Source of the DNA: an uncultured Chromatiaceae bacterium
GTDB lineage: Bacteria; Pseudomonadota; Gammaproteobacteria; Chromatiales; Chromatiaceae
Assembly: GCA_937923175.1 (NCBI GenBank)
Contig: CALALB010000020.1
Location: 2,501 to 66,500 of the forward strand
DNA length: 64,000 nucleotides
Reading direction: 5' to 3'
Made by a program: the position numbers and the translations under genes. Below, piece after piece: positions 30,171-39,071 of the stretch (within the stretch, counting starts at the first letter, position 1; each line of letters opens with the position of its first letter). A model generated the notes under the pieces. The model was given only the letters and a program-made list of their open reading frames with translations. It made no database searches and was not told the DNA's origin.

Positions 30171-31678
30171 AACGAATCATAAGGGCGGCGGCCATAAAGC
30201 CGGCTCAATCTCAGCAGGCGCTCGGCTAAGCCCCAGTCCAGTTGCTCAGCCCGATAGCGCCACTGCCAGTTGCCCTCGGCCGTACCAGGACGGTTCATCG
30301 CGGTCTCTGCCCCTAACCCCAGAATGTCCTGCAATGGGAAAATGGCCAAGAAGGCGACCGAGGCCAGGGCAGCGCGGATAAAATCCCAATGGATCGACTC
30401 GCCAGGGCTATTGAGATAGGCACAGATCTGGGCACGGCGATGTTCGGATTGCCTCTCCCACCAGCCCAGCACCGGCAGGTTGTCATGGGTACCGGTATAG
30501 ACCACCAGCCTGCGGCGATGATGATGCGGCAGAAAATAGGATCCGCCAAACCCATCATCCAGATCCTCGAAGCCAAACTGTAGGACAGCCATGCCTGGCA
30601 GCCCCAGGCCATCGCGCAGCGCCTCGACCTCGGGGGTGATCACCCCGAGATCCTCGGCGATCAGCGGCAGATGCTCACCCAGGGCCGCGCGCAGGGCCTC
30701 GAACAGGACCCAACCCGGGCCCTCATGCCAGCGGCCGTTGACTGCCGTCTCCTCGTCTGCCGGGATCGCCCAATAGCCGACAAAGCCGCGGAAATGATCG
30801 ATGCGCACCCAATCGACAAGCTCAAGGGTGCGGCGCAACCTTTCGATCCAGAAACGATAGCCGTCCTTAGCCAAGGCCGGCCAGCGGTAAAGGGGGTTGC
30901 CCCAGCGCTGCCCGGTCGCGCTGAAATAATCCGGCGGCACCCCGGCAACCAGGGCGGGTTGGCCTCCGGCATCCAGCTCGAACCACTCAGGATGGGTCCA
31001 GACCTCGCTTGAGTCATGGGCGACAAAGATCGGTATATCCCCGACCAGCCGGATGCCGCGCGCATGGGCATAGGCGCGCAGCTCTTGCCACTGACGCTGA
31101 AAGACATATTGGATAAAGCGCTGAAACTCAATCATATCCCGATATTGCGCCGACCATCTGGCAAGGGCGTCAGGGTCGCATTGGGCAAGAGCCTCCGGCC
31201 AGTCGGTCCAGGGGCGCAACCCATATTCCTGTTTCAGAGCCTGATACAGGGCCCAGCCATCGAGCCAGAACGCCTGGCGGGCACAAAAATGTCCATATTG
31301 AGCGCGATCGGCATCGCTGGCGCTGGTCATAAACCCTCGCCAAGCGCGCTTGAGGAGCTCGATCTTCCAGCGCGCCACCGGCCCAAAGTCAACCCATGCC
31401 TGCGGAAAATCTGGAGGAGCGAGTTCGGATTCGGTTAGCCAGCCAGCAGCTACCAGTCCATCGAGGCTGATCAACAGCGGATTGCCGGCGAATGCCGACA
31501 GACACTGATAGGGCGAATCCCGATAGCCAGTCGGGCCCAGGGGCAAGACCTGCCAGACCCCCTGCCCCGCCGCGGCGAGAAAATCGACGAAGCGATAGGC
31601 ATTTGGACCAAGATCGCCGATACCATAGGGTCCGGGCAGGGAGGTTGGATGTAACAGAATGCCGCTGGTGCGATGCAT
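30167..31678 (-). CDS. malQ: 4-alpha-glucanotransferase
   Basis: Amylomaltase of glycoside hydrolase family 77, which rearranges alpha-1,4-glucans and works with glycogen metabolism. The 503-residue protein opens RTSGILLHPTSLPGPYGIGDLG and contains QVLPLGPTGYRDSPYQCLSA, GDIPIFVAHDSSEVW, GVPPDYFSATGQRWGNPLY, the nucleophile in VRIDHFRGF, the acid/base in IAEDLGVIT, and YTGTHDNLPVLGW. Length fits the short bacterial type. Confidence 0.96.
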   Translation of the reverse strand: MHRTSGILLHPTSLPGPYGIGDLGPNAYRFVDFLAAAGQGVWQVLPLGPTGYRDSPYQCLSAFAGNPLLISLDGLVAAGWLTESELAPPDFPQAWVDFGPVARWKIELLKRAWRGFMTSASDADRAQYGHFCARQAFWLDGWALYQALKQEYGLRPWTDWPEALAQCDPDALARWSAQYRDMIEFQRFIQYVFQRQWQELRAYAHARGIRLVGDIPIFVAHDSSEVWTHPEWFELDAGGQPALVAGVPPDYFSATGQRWGNPLYRWPALAKDGYRFWIERLRRTLELVDWVRIDHFRGFVGYWAIPADEETAVNGRWHEGPGWVLFEALRAALGEHLPLIAEDLGVITPEVEALRDGLGLPGMAVLQFGFEDLDDGFGGSYFLPHHHRRRLVVYTGTHDNLPVLGWWERQSEHRRAQICAYLNSPGESIHWDFIRAALASVAFLAIFPLQDILGLGAETAMNRPGTAEGNWQWRYRAEQLDWGLAERLLRLSRLYGRRPYDSF

Positions 31679-31748
31679 GATCGGGGATTCCGGATCAATC
31701 TGGCGATAAGGCGCTACAGTCTAACCTAAACTCGCTGCTTAAGACCCA

Positions 31749-32417
31749 TTGGATCATGCCGGCCCCAAGCCAGGGATATCCACTGCCGCGGCATTGGGGG
31801 CGGTGGGGGATGGGGGTGGAATCGTCTTACAGCCCCAGGATTTGATCCTGGATGGGGGGTTCATTCAGGCCAATACGGCGGCGGTGGGAGCGCGGGGCGG
31901 GGACATCTGGATTAGCAGCCAGGTGTTGCTGGCGAGTCAGGGGCGAGTTGAGATTGGGGGGGTAGAGCGGGCGAGTTTTAGTGCAGGTGCGGGGCGCAAT
32001 GTGATTCAGGCGGCGCCGGGTGGGGAGCAGGGGGTGATCACCGTGCTGTCCCCGGAGCTGGATCTGGCCGCAGCCTTGGTGCCCTTAGCGACCTCGTTTG
32101 CCGCTGCCGAGGGTTTGCTGACCGATCCTTGTCAGGCGTGGGCGGCGGGTGCCGGAAGTTCATCGGTTGAAGGGGGCAGCGGGGGTTTGCCACCGGGGAT
32201 AAACCCACCCCCGTCACACCTAGACGGACGATGGCCTAAAGGTTTAGACCTCTCTTCAGCCGGCGCAGGGCAATCAGGGCATCCTCTGCCCTCGTGGCCT
32301 CTAAGATGCTGGGGAAAAAGGCCCAGTCTGCGCATTACCCTGCCATTATCCAGACTGCTGGTCACCCTGGTGAACAGGCGTCTCCCGCCCCTTGTCCCGG
32401 TGGTGGCCAATCCCTAG
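31749..32417 (+). pseudogene. C-terminal remnant of a two-partner-secretion exoprotein (filamentous-haemagglutinin type)
   Basis: The frame opens LGAVGDGGGIVLQPQDLILD, then GGFIQANTAAVGARGGDIWI, ASQGRVEIGG, FSAGAGRNVIQAAPGGEQG and ITVLSPELDLAAALVPLATS. This is the conserved tail of large TpsA-like adhesins that I associate with Chromatiales. It includes the ending around DPCQAWAAGAGSSSVEGGSGGLPP. The signal peptide, TPS secretion domain and long repeat region are missing, and the last 60 codons look like read-through of non-coding DNA. No TpsB transporter is nearby. Confidence 0.7.
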
Positions 32418-32436
32418 ACTTCTACCCCAATCGGTC

Positions 32437-33042
32437 ATGCTAACAAACAACGAGCTCATGATGCGGGGACGATGGCAAGCGCTTCTCTTGGTTGGATGGA
32501 TGATGGTTGGAGCCAACCCTAAAGCCCAGCCGCCCGCTCCAAACACGCCTCCGCCGCGCCCAACCTATAGCGAGCAAGAGATCCTGGCGAAGGTCGATGC
32601 CTTTTTCGGCCAAGGGGCAGAGAATCTGGCGCTGGCGGTTCAAAGGGCCTTTCGCGATCAGGGCGAGCCCAATGCCTATATCGCTGGCGAGGAGTTTGGC
32701 GCGGCCTTGGGGCTGGGGGTACGCTATGGGCGGGGGATGCTCAATACCCGCTGGGTCCAGAACCGCCCGGTCTTTTGGCAGGGCCCTTCGATCGGTCTGG
32801 ATCTCGGGGTCAATGTCGCCAAGGTCTTTATCCTGATCTATCGTCTGCCCAATGAAGAATATCTGTTTAGGCGCTTCCCAGGGGTTGAAGGTAGCCTGTA
32901 TGTCATTGGGGGCGTGGGGGTCAATTATCTCCAATCTGGAGAGACCGTTATCGCCCCTATCCGTCTTGGCGCCGGTTGGCGTCAGGGATTAAGCGCCGGT
33001 TATCTGGATTTCACCAATCGGGCCCATGTCAATCCTTTCTAG
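32437..33042 (+). CDS. DUF1134 (EipA-like) envelope protein
   Basis: About 201 residues with an N-terminal hydrophobic signal region (ALLLVGWMMVGANPKA) and a proline-rich linker. It continues with the DUF1134 fold: ALGLGVRYGRGML, GPSIGLDLGVNVAKVFILIY, FRRFPGVEGSLYVIGGVGVN and a C-terminal aromatic YLDFTNRAHVNPF. EipA of this family binds the periplasmic face and supports envelope integrity in alphaproteobacteria. The start is uncertain among ATGs at 32437, 32458 and 32461; no strong ribosome-binding site separates them. Confidence 0.82.
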   Translation: MLTNNELMMRGRWQALLLVGWMMVGANPKAQPPAPNTPPPRPTYSEQEILAKVDAFFGQGAENLALAVQRAFRDQGEPNAYIAGEEFGAALGLGVRYGRGMLNTRWVQNRPVFWQGPSIGLDLGVNVAKVFILIYRLPNEEYLFRRFPGVEGSLYVIGGVGVNYLQSGETVIAPIRLGAGWRQGLSAGYLDFTNRAHVNPF

Positions 33043-33082
33043 ACGCATTCGCTGGGCACCCCTGACCCATCATGGCGGAGGT

Positions 33083-33460
33083 TCAGCGAGGCGGTGGGGG
33101 CGGCGGATAGTCGCCGCGAAAATGCGGCGCCACCTCATTGTTGGTCGCAAGCTCATGGATGCGTCGGTCGAGCCGATCGAGCCGCTGTTCGATCTGGCGT
33201 ATTGCCTCATGCGGCGGATAACCCTGGTAGCGCAGGTCATCCATAAAGCGGCGGGTCTCCTCCTGTTCACGCCTTAGCCACCTGACCTCGCGGCGGGTCA
33301 AGGCGCCTGAGTCCTTGCCCCGTTGAATGGCAAGATCCTGCCGATCAAAACGATTTGCGAAATCATCTTCCGGGGGTTGGGCTGGGCTCACTGTCGCTAG
33401 GGTGAGAAGCCAGGCCACTGCCGCCATCCTGCATATCCTGTGAATCCGGCTATTCATCAC
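33083..33460 (-). CDS. Small exported protein of unknown function
   Basis: 125 residues: a signal peptide (RMAAVAWLLTLATVSPAQ), then a charged, helix-forming region (RREVRWLRREQEETRRFMDDLR; QIEQRLDRLDRRIHEL) and a proline tail (YPPPPPPR). It resembles small periplasmic helical proteins of no known function. Its 3' end faces the EipA-like gene across 40 bp. Confidence 0.6.
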   Translation of the reverse strand: MMNSRIHRICRMAAVAWLLTLATVSPAQPPEDDFANRFDRQDLAIQRGKDSGALTRREVRWLRREQEETRRFMDDLRYQGYPPHEAIRQIEQRLDRLDRRIHELATNNEVAPHFRGDYPPPPPPR

Positions 33461-33608
33461 TGATCCACCCCTTACATATCGTCGGAAGGTTAAGGTATTT
33501 AGCCCATCGCGGCAGATGATTTTAGGATCCTATCTGAAGTAGGATTGGCTCAGGTGGGGCTACCCAATCCAGCCTCAGCCGCGTTCCTCTTGTTCAAGGA
33601 GTCGCATC

Positions 33609-33977
33609 ATGCACCGCTCGATCCCAATCCTTGCCTTGCTGATCGTCGCAGCACCCAGTCAGGCATCCATCCAGGCGTCTCAGCCGGCGTCTGAAACTGG
33701 ACTTACCGACCTACTCGACCAATCATTGGCTCAGGGTCTGTCATCTGAACCCAGCCGGCAGGCGCCGCTTTATCTGGCCCAACCCGGCGGGCCACCCCCT
33801 GGTCCACCCAGTGGCCCAAGACATCGTCCCCCGCCTGGTGGGCACCCTGGACCTGATTTCGGCCCGCCGCCTCGTCGCGAACCGCCACCGCCGCCACGCG
33901 ACGAGCGGCCAAGACCCCATCCGGCTGGCGTCATCCCCCATCTTTTGCCGCTCTTTTTCCCGCCACCGCGTCCCTGA
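33609..33977 (+). CDS. Proline-rich secreted protein
   Basis: 122 residues with a signal peptide (MHRSIPILALLIVAAPSQAS) and a long proline/glycine/arginine-rich C-terminal half made of PPPGPPSGP- and PPPRREPPPPP-like units. A good Shine-Dalgarno (AAGGAG) sits 6-7 bp before the ATG, which supports real translation. Function unknown; low-complexity proteins of this kind may be cell-wall or outer-membrane associated. Confidence 0.55.
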   Translation: MHRSIPILALLIVAAPSQASIQASQPASETGLTDLLDQSLAQGLSSEPSRQAPLYLAQPGGPPPGPPSGPRHRPPPGGHPGPDFGPPPRREPPPPPRDERPRPHPAGVIPHLLPLFFPPPRP

Positions 33978-34027
33978 TCGGCGGGGGTCAATCCCGGATC
34001 AGCCAAAAATGCCCTGACCTGGGATGA

Positions 34028-34537
34028 TCAGGGTTTAATACCAGCTGGACTCCCAGGCCCTTGGTTTGGATCGCGCGGGATACACACCAATCCCGCGCGA
34101 TCTGGGCCGCAGCGCCCGCTGACAAGGCCCCGGGGGGTCTTGACCATACAGTCCGCGCCCTCTTGCCGGCCGAGGCAGGCATCGAGCGCCTCTTGGGGTG
34201 GACGGGGCGGGACCTGAGTGCCCAGGCTTGCCTGACCGGCCGAGACCTGGGCTGCCTCGTTAGGCAGCAACCGGTCGCCTGGCGGCGGACGGTCAGGCAC
34301 ACAGACCCAGTCAGACCCCCGCACCTGACAGGTCCCGGTGATCAGATGGTCCTGATCCTTAAATTGACAGGGCAGGCCATGCGATTGACCCTGACAGGCA
34401 GCAATAGCCGCCGGCGGTGGACCCATCGGCGGTTGGCGTGCGTTTTCCCCACAGCCTGGGGCCGCACTCAGGAGACCGGCGCAGATTAAGGCCACTCTTA
34501 GGATTGAATCGGGGTTGATATGATCCTGATCGCTCAT
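34028..34537 (-). CDS. Putative lipoprotein with two Cys-rich repeats
   Basis: 169 residues: an export signal ending in a weak lipobox (LLSAAPGC), then two copies of a module of about 35 residues. Copy one reads AACQGQSHGLPCQFKDQD then TGTCQVRGSDWVCVPDRPP; copy two reads DACLGRQEGADCMVKTPRGL then SGRCGPDRAGLVCIPRDP. Each has four cysteines in the same pattern (AC..G....C........G.C......CxP), likely two disulfides. It starts 5 bp after the HemN-like gene, so it belongs to that operon. Similar modules occur in uncharacterised gammaproteobacterial envelope proteins. Confidence 0.65.
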   Translation of the reverse strand: MSDQDHINPDSILRVALICAGLLSAAPGCGENARQPPMGPPPAAIAACQGQSHGLPCQFKDQDHLITGTCQVRGSDWVCVPDRPPPGDRLLPNEAAQVSAGQASLGTQVPPRPPQEALDACLGRQEGADCMVKTPRGLVSGRCGPDRAGLVCIPRDPNQGPGSPAGIKP

Positions 34538-34542
34538 CCTCG

Positions 34543-36015
34543 TTACCAGCCTTGTTTAGCCGAATTCCGATAAGGATTCAGCGGTCCCTGGGCATATTCA
34601 TCCTCGGCAAAGGGGATATAGGCGGGGGCGTGGAACTGATGACAGACCTCGTCAGCAAAGAAGGCGCCTGTTTTAGTCAAACCCGCAAACGCACCCTTAT
34701 CCTCGACTAAGCCCTCTGCTGCAAGCTCCTGCCAAAGCTTAGGGAAGGCATCGGCAAACTCGATCCCAGTCCGCTCCCGATACAGCGCCTTATCGATATC
34801 GCGATTCTTCAGCGGCAGGACCACTGCCCAGCGCCTTTGGTCATCCGGACTGCGTTTGAGACCGCGGTTAGCCGGCAGACGCCCAGCTTTGATGCGCTGA
34901 TAATATTCATCGAAGCTCTGGGTATTGAGCAAAAAGCGATCGCGCAGGCTGCTAAACGCCGTAAGGCCAAATCCTACCTCGTCATAGAGCTGACAGCACT
35001 GATTATGCGCATAGTGAGAATATTTGCTTGGGTCTTTGGAAAAGACGCGGCGCAGATTCTCGTGATAGCCGTGCATGGCTAGGATATCGATCGCGGCCTG
35101 TTTCATACGGATCGCCTCCTCGAAGGCCGGAAGCTCCTGGGGACGCAGACGCACGATCCGATCGATCGGCCCTTGGGCATCGCCATAGGATTCGATCTTA
35201 AGGCGATATAGCTGGATCTCATCCACCCCCAAGCGCGCCGCCTGATCGATCATCTGCATCCAACCGGCGAGCGTCTGACCCGGATAGCCGAAGATAAACT
35301 CGATATTGAGTTGGAAACCATCGGCCTGACAGGCCTCGATCGCGGCAAGGGCCGCTTTGACATCATGCGGGCGGTGCATCTTGCGCAGGATCTCATCATC
35401 GAGCGACTGCACCCCGATGGTGACCCGATCGACCCCATGCGCGCGCAGGATACGCCGCCGCTCTGCCCCCTGATGATCGACCAGGGTCCCTGGATCGACG
35501 TCGAAATTGAATTGGGTCACCCGCGAACAATCGACCCGCTCCTTGAAGGCGGTCAACATCCGATCGAGCTGAGCGGGGGTCAGCAGGGTTGGGGTGCCGC
35601 CGCCGACCAGGATCGAGCGGGCCACAAAGCGTTCGATACCCAGCTGCTCGCGAAAGAGATCCATCTCGCGCTCGAGTGCGTCGAGATAACGCTCGGTCTC
35701 GGGATGGGTCTGATCGCCGAACTTGCCGAATTTGACTGGGTAATGGCAAAAGATACAGCGCCGCTCGCAGAAGGGCAGATGCAGATAGATATCGAACAGC
35801 CCATCCGGCGGCAGACTATAGCCTGCCAGCATCTCCTCGGGCTCGGCCGGGGGATACATGGTGATCGGCGGATAGTGCACCGAGGGGAAGAAATCGCCCG
35901 ATTGGACGATCATCCCCAACGCCCGCAGCCTTCTGAACTCCTGGACGCGCTGCTCTAGACGTTCGGGGTCAACCAGGTCCCATAGATCGCTCCTGGCGGT
36001 CATCAGCGTACTCAT
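34543..36015 (-). CDS. HemN/coproporphyrinogen-oxidase-like radical SAM protein
   Basis: 490 residues. The radical SAM [4Fe-4S] ligands are Cys83, Cys87 and Cys90 in LPFCERRCIFCHYP, with LVGGGTPTLLT, FDVDPGTL, RVTIGVQSLDDEILRKMHRPH and IEFIFGYPGQT following, as in the HemN/HemW/HutW superfamily. A C-terminal winged-helix-like region (GLVEDKGAFAGLTKTGAFFADEV) is present. It is not plainly HemN: the order of motifs fits, but the central region differs and the gene lies 21 bp after a HydE-like radical SAM gene rather than in a heme operon. Substrate unknown. Confidence 0.82.
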   Translation of the reverse strand: MSTLMTARSDLWDLVDPERLEQRVQEFRRLRALGMIVQSGDFFPSVHYPPITMYPPAEPEEMLAGYSLPPDGLFDIYLHLPFCERRCIFCHYPVKFGKFGDQTHPETERYLDALEREMDLFREQLGIERFVARSILVGGGTPTLLTPAQLDRMLTAFKERVDCSRVTQFNFDVDPGTLVDHQGAERRRILRAHGVDRVTIGVQSLDDEILRKMHRPHDVKAALAAIEACQADGFQLNIEFIFGYPGQTLAGWMQMIDQAARLGVDEIQLYRLKIESYGDAQGPIDRIVRLRPQELPAFEEAIRMKQAAIDILAMHGYHENLRRVFSKDPSKYSHYAHNQCCQLYDEVGFGLTAFSSLRDRFLLNTQSFDEYYQRIKAGRLPANRGLKRSPDDQRRWAVVLPLKNRDIDKALYRERTGIEFADAFPKLWQELAAEGLVEDKGAFAGLTKTGAFFADEVCHQFHAPAYIPFAEDEYAQGPLNPYRNSAKQGW

Positions 36016-36036
36016 GCTCTTGAACCTCGCATTGAA

Positions 36037-37068
36037 TCAAGCGGCAACCACAAGCCCGGCGCGTGCAGCGAGTGCCCGCAAGTGAGCATCATTGGGACGG
36101 TAGCGCGTCTCGTCATAGATCGGAAAGAGATGCTGGAATTCCGGAGGGGTCCCGTCATGGACGGTGAGCGTATTGGCCCCAGCCATCAGTCCGAGATATT
36201 GGCCATCGGGCTTGAGCTTCTCTAGGGAGCTCGTGGTTGGCATCAGGGCGTATGGATTGAGGATGCGCAACAGGGCCATGAAATTGAGGGTGAGATCGAC
36301 ATCCCCAGGGGGGCAATGGGCATAGGCAGTGCCATGACCGGGGATAAAGACCGAGGCGCTGACCATATCGAGGTTGAGATCGGTCAAAAAGCGCAGATCA
36401 GCCACCAGATCATCCTCGGTCTGACCAGGAAGCCCGACGATGATCCCACTGCCGACCATGAAGCCTAGGTCGATCAGATCCAACAGACACTGGTAGCGTT
36501 CTTGCCAACGATCATTCGGCTTGACCGACTCATAGAGCTCGGGGCGCGAGGACTCGATCTTGAGGAGATAGCGATCAACACCGGCCTCGCGCAGCGCTTG
36601 ATATTGGGCACGGCTGAGATTACCGATACAGCCGATCAATTGGAGATCAGGCATACGCTCCTTGATCCGGGCGCAGGCGCGCACGAGATTGGCGACAAAA
36701 CGCCGATCCTTGTTTTCGCCCGCTTGTAAAAGCAGGACGCGCCGGCCGCGTTCGCGATAGAGAAAGGCCGCGATCTCGACCAGGTCATCGCTAGGGATGA
36801 CATATTTGGTGGTCCCTTCGCTGCCGATATTGCAATAGTTACAGCGCTGCTTACAGATGTTCGAGATCTCAATAACGCTGCGCACCTCAGCGCGCCGATC
36901 AGGAAATCCCCGAAGCCTTGACTCGCGGGCGAGGGCGAAGAGCTCCTCTTGGGCCTGCCCGCGCAGCTGCAAGGCGGCCTTTACTGCCTCGGCAAAGGAT
37001 GTATCGGCCTGGATCTGGGCGCCAAGCGCGCCCAGGTCAAGTATTTGGATCGACTCGACTCTTTTCAT
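36037..37068 (-). CDS. HydE/BioB-like radical SAM protein
   Basis: 343 residues. The cluster ligands are Cys72, Cys76 and Cys79 in NICKQRCNYCNIG; also seen are LLQAGENKD, LLKIESSRPELYESVKPN, SGIIVGLPGQTEDDL, FIPGHGTAYA and the HydE/BioB-type tail TTSSLEKLKPDG and LMAGANTLTVHDGTPPE. HydE makes part of the [FeFe]-hydrogenase cofactor and PylB is a mutase; no hydF, hydG or [FeFe]-hydrogenase is nearby, so a different reaction is likely. The ATG at 37068 follows GAGG by 10 bp; a GTG three codons earlier is possible. Confidence 0.82.
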   Translation of the reverse strand: MKRVESIQILDLGALGAQIQADTSFAEAVKAALQLRGQAQEELFALARESRLRGFPDRRAEVRSVIEISNICKQRCNYCNIGSEGTTKYVIPSDDLVEIAAFLYRERGRRVLLLQAGENKDRRFVANLVRACARIKERMPDLQLIGCIGNLSRAQYQALREAGVDRYLLKIESSRPELYESVKPNDRWQERYQCLLDLIDLGFMVGSGIIVGLPGQTEDDLVADLRFLTDLNLDMVSASVFIPGHGTAYAHCPPGDVDLTLNFMALLRILNPYALMPTTSSLEKLKPDGQYLGLMAGANTLTVHDGTPPEFQHLFPIYDETRYRPNDAHLRALAARAGLVVAA

Positions 37069-37092
37069 GCCCGGCACACCTCGCCATGCAAT

Positions 37093-37992
37093 CTAATGCA
37101 AAATCGTCCTGACCGACAGAATAGCAACGCCCACCACCCCAATCAGGCTCCCGGCTAGACGCCGACCCCTAGGGATCTGACGATAGACCAAGAGCATGAT
37201 CAACAGGACGAACAGGGGCTCAGTCGACAGTAGGGTATTAGCGATTGCCAGCGGGATCAGCTTCATCGCAACCAGCGACAGAAAAAACCCCCCCAGGGTC
37301 ACCAGGGTTGCAATCAGGCAAAAACGGATCGCCAAGCGCCAATCGGACACCAAGGGCATGAGCCAGTTCCCCGCCCCCAGATAAAACAGAGGGGCCGAAA
37401 CAATCAGGGACACCACCCCGCCTGCCATGCGCCACCAGGTCGCTGTCAGGGCATCGGTTTGGGACAGCGCCCCCTTGGCCAGGGTCACTGATACGGCCAT
37501 CGCCAAGACCGACCCCAGACCGAAAAGTACCCCCCGCATGCTCGCACTTCCATCCTCCTCGCCTGGTTCTGGGTCTAATAAGACCAGTGCTACCCCCAGG
37601 ATCACCATCCCCAGACCCCACCACTGCAGCCAGATCAGGGTCTCGCCGAGAAAGAGCACTGCCATGCCGATGGTGGCAACCTGACCCAACAGCATAAGCT
37701 GGACCACCGAATGCGAGGAGAGGGCGCTCAATGCCTTGAAAAAAAAGGTATCGGCAATGCCAATCCCTAAGACCCCGCTGATAAAGAGCACCCCAATCGT
37801 CATCCAGGATGGGGCTATCGGCTGGATCGACAGGATCAGGGCGCCGAGTAAGATCAGGCTGAATACCCCCTTGGCAAAGGCCAAGGCCATGGCAGGCAAA
37901 CGTTCGGCGAATGGCTTGAGGAGCAAGGCCCCCGCTGCCCAGGTTGCCGCCGAGGCAAGCGCCGCCAGGATACCGATCAATTCCTCAGCCAT
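37093..37992 (-). CDS. EamA/DMT-family transporter
   Basis: A 299-residue membrane protein with two EamA repeats and about 10 helices; GILAALASAATWAAGALLLKP opens the first and MRGVLFGLGSVLAMAVSVTLAKGAL the second. Such proteins usually export small metabolites. The ATG at 37992 (MAEELIGIL) is chosen because the longer open frame upstream adds a non-conserved region. Only 24 bp separate it from the HydE-like gene, so it could export that pathway's product. Confidence 0.85.
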   Translation of the reverse strand: MAEELIGILAALASAATWAAGALLLKPFAERLPAMALAFAKGVFSLILLGALILSIQPIAPSWMTIGVLFISGVLGIGIADTFFFKALSALSSHSVVQLMLLGQVATIGMAVLFLGETLIWLQWWGLGMVILGVALVLLDPEPGEEDGSASMRGVLFGLGSVLAMAVSVTLAKGALSQTDALTATWWRMAGGVVSLIVSAPLFYLGAGNWLMPLVSDWRLAIRFCLIATLVTLGGFFLSLVAMKLIPLAIANTLLSTEPLFVLLIMLLVYRQIPRGRRLAGSLIGVVGVAILSVRTILH

Positions 37993-38135
37993 CCCTGCCT
38001 CACCGCATCCACCTGTATCCAGTCTCCATAGGAACCAATTTAGCCCAATGATCCAAGATGAATATCCCAGGGTTTGTAACGTTTTCAACTGGGCCAAGCG
38101 ACCTACCCGCCGGAGGCGGTGTGATCCCCAAGGGT

Positions 38136-39053
38136 TTAGCGCTGGGTACCCATCCGCTGACGCAGATCGGCGATAATCTCGCTGACTGAGCGGGTCACTG
38201 GTTCACCCATCTCATTGGGCTCGATGATCAGCCGATCCCCCTGAGCGCTCAGCGCCTCAATAAGGGTCATGGCATCCTCGGTGCGTCCATCCTGGAGATA
38301 TTGGCGCGCCAAATAGGTCTGGAGGGTTGGGATAGCATCGATCCCCTGCTCGGTGACGATCTCGTCATAGGGTGAAAGGCTGAGTAGGGATTGATAGTAC
38401 ATCTCGGCATTCTTGGCATTGCGATTCATGGCAGCATCAAGCGCCTGTTCGGCGAGGGTCACACTGGTGGCCCAGGACTCGGGATACTGGGTGATCAGAT
38501 TGTTTAAGGCTGCCTCGCGTTCAGCCCGTTCGGCCTCGGTCTCGGCACCGCGGCGCGGGCGGGCCTTTTGACTTAATTCATTTAGACGCTGATACTCGGC
38601 CTCGCCGTATGCCTTGCGGTCGCGCTGGCGCATCTGGGCAGCGCGTTCGCTGAGACGCTGGCGATTCTCCTCAAAGCGGGCGCGTGCGGCATATTGTTCA
38701 CCGAGGGTGGTCAGGAGCGATTCGCTGCCCGGAGGACCGGCTAGCAAGGGGGCGGCCGCTTCCAAGCCGGATGCATGCACAGCCCGCGCGATCTGGGCAA
38801 GCTGGCGCTCCAGGGCCTCGATCCGGCGCGCCTGCTCATCGAGCCGGGCCTCCGCCGCAGTGGCCCCAGAGGCGCTGCCTGCCGTCATCGCCTGGGAAGC
38901 CTCGGAGGCAGCCAGTGTCTGAGCAGAGTCGCCCCGGTCTGCATCCGCTGAGACGCCGGGCGCAGACGGCGGGGTCAATTGCAGTCCGATCGAGACCAGC
39001 GCCAGGATCAGGGCGCTGAAGCTTGCGATCAATGCCGTGCGTTGGGCAGTCAT
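38136..39053 (-). CDS. Membrane-anchored coiled-coil protein of unknown function
   Basis: 305 residues: an N-terminal membrane segment (ALIASFSALILALVSIGLQL), an Ala/Ser linker, a coiled coil (AEARLDEQARRIEALERQLAQI) and a charged helical region (QRLSERAAQMRQRDRKAYGEAEYQRL), ending in a TPR-like or helical C-terminal part with NAEMYYQSLLSLSPYDEI and LARQYLQDGRTEDAMTLI. Probably periplasmic. It starts 18 bp after the double methyltransferase gene and ends 143 bp before the EamA gene. Confidence 0.65.
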   Translation of the reverse strand: MTAQRTALIASFSALILALVSIGLQLTPPSAPGVSADADRGDSAQTLAASEASQAMTAGSASGATAAEARLDEQARRIEALERQLAQIARAVHASGLEAAAPLLAGPPGSESLLTTLGEQYAARARFEENRQRLSERAAQMRQRDRKAYGEAEYQRLNELSQKARPRRGAETEAERAEREAALNNLITQYPESWATSVTLAEQALDAAMNRNAKNAEMYYQSLLSLSPYDEIVTEQGIDAIPTLQTYLARQYLQDGRTEDAMTLIEALSAQGDRLIIEPNEMGEPVTRSVSEIIADLRQRMGTQR

Positions 39054-39071
39054 AGGGAGTCTCCAGGGGTC

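Noticed and set aside
36037..37068. [FeFe]-hydrogenase maturase HydE
   Set aside because: The fold matches, but HydF, HydG and any [FeFe]-hydrogenase are absent from the neighbourhood and the nearby hydrogenase is of the NiFe type, so a HydE name would over-claim.
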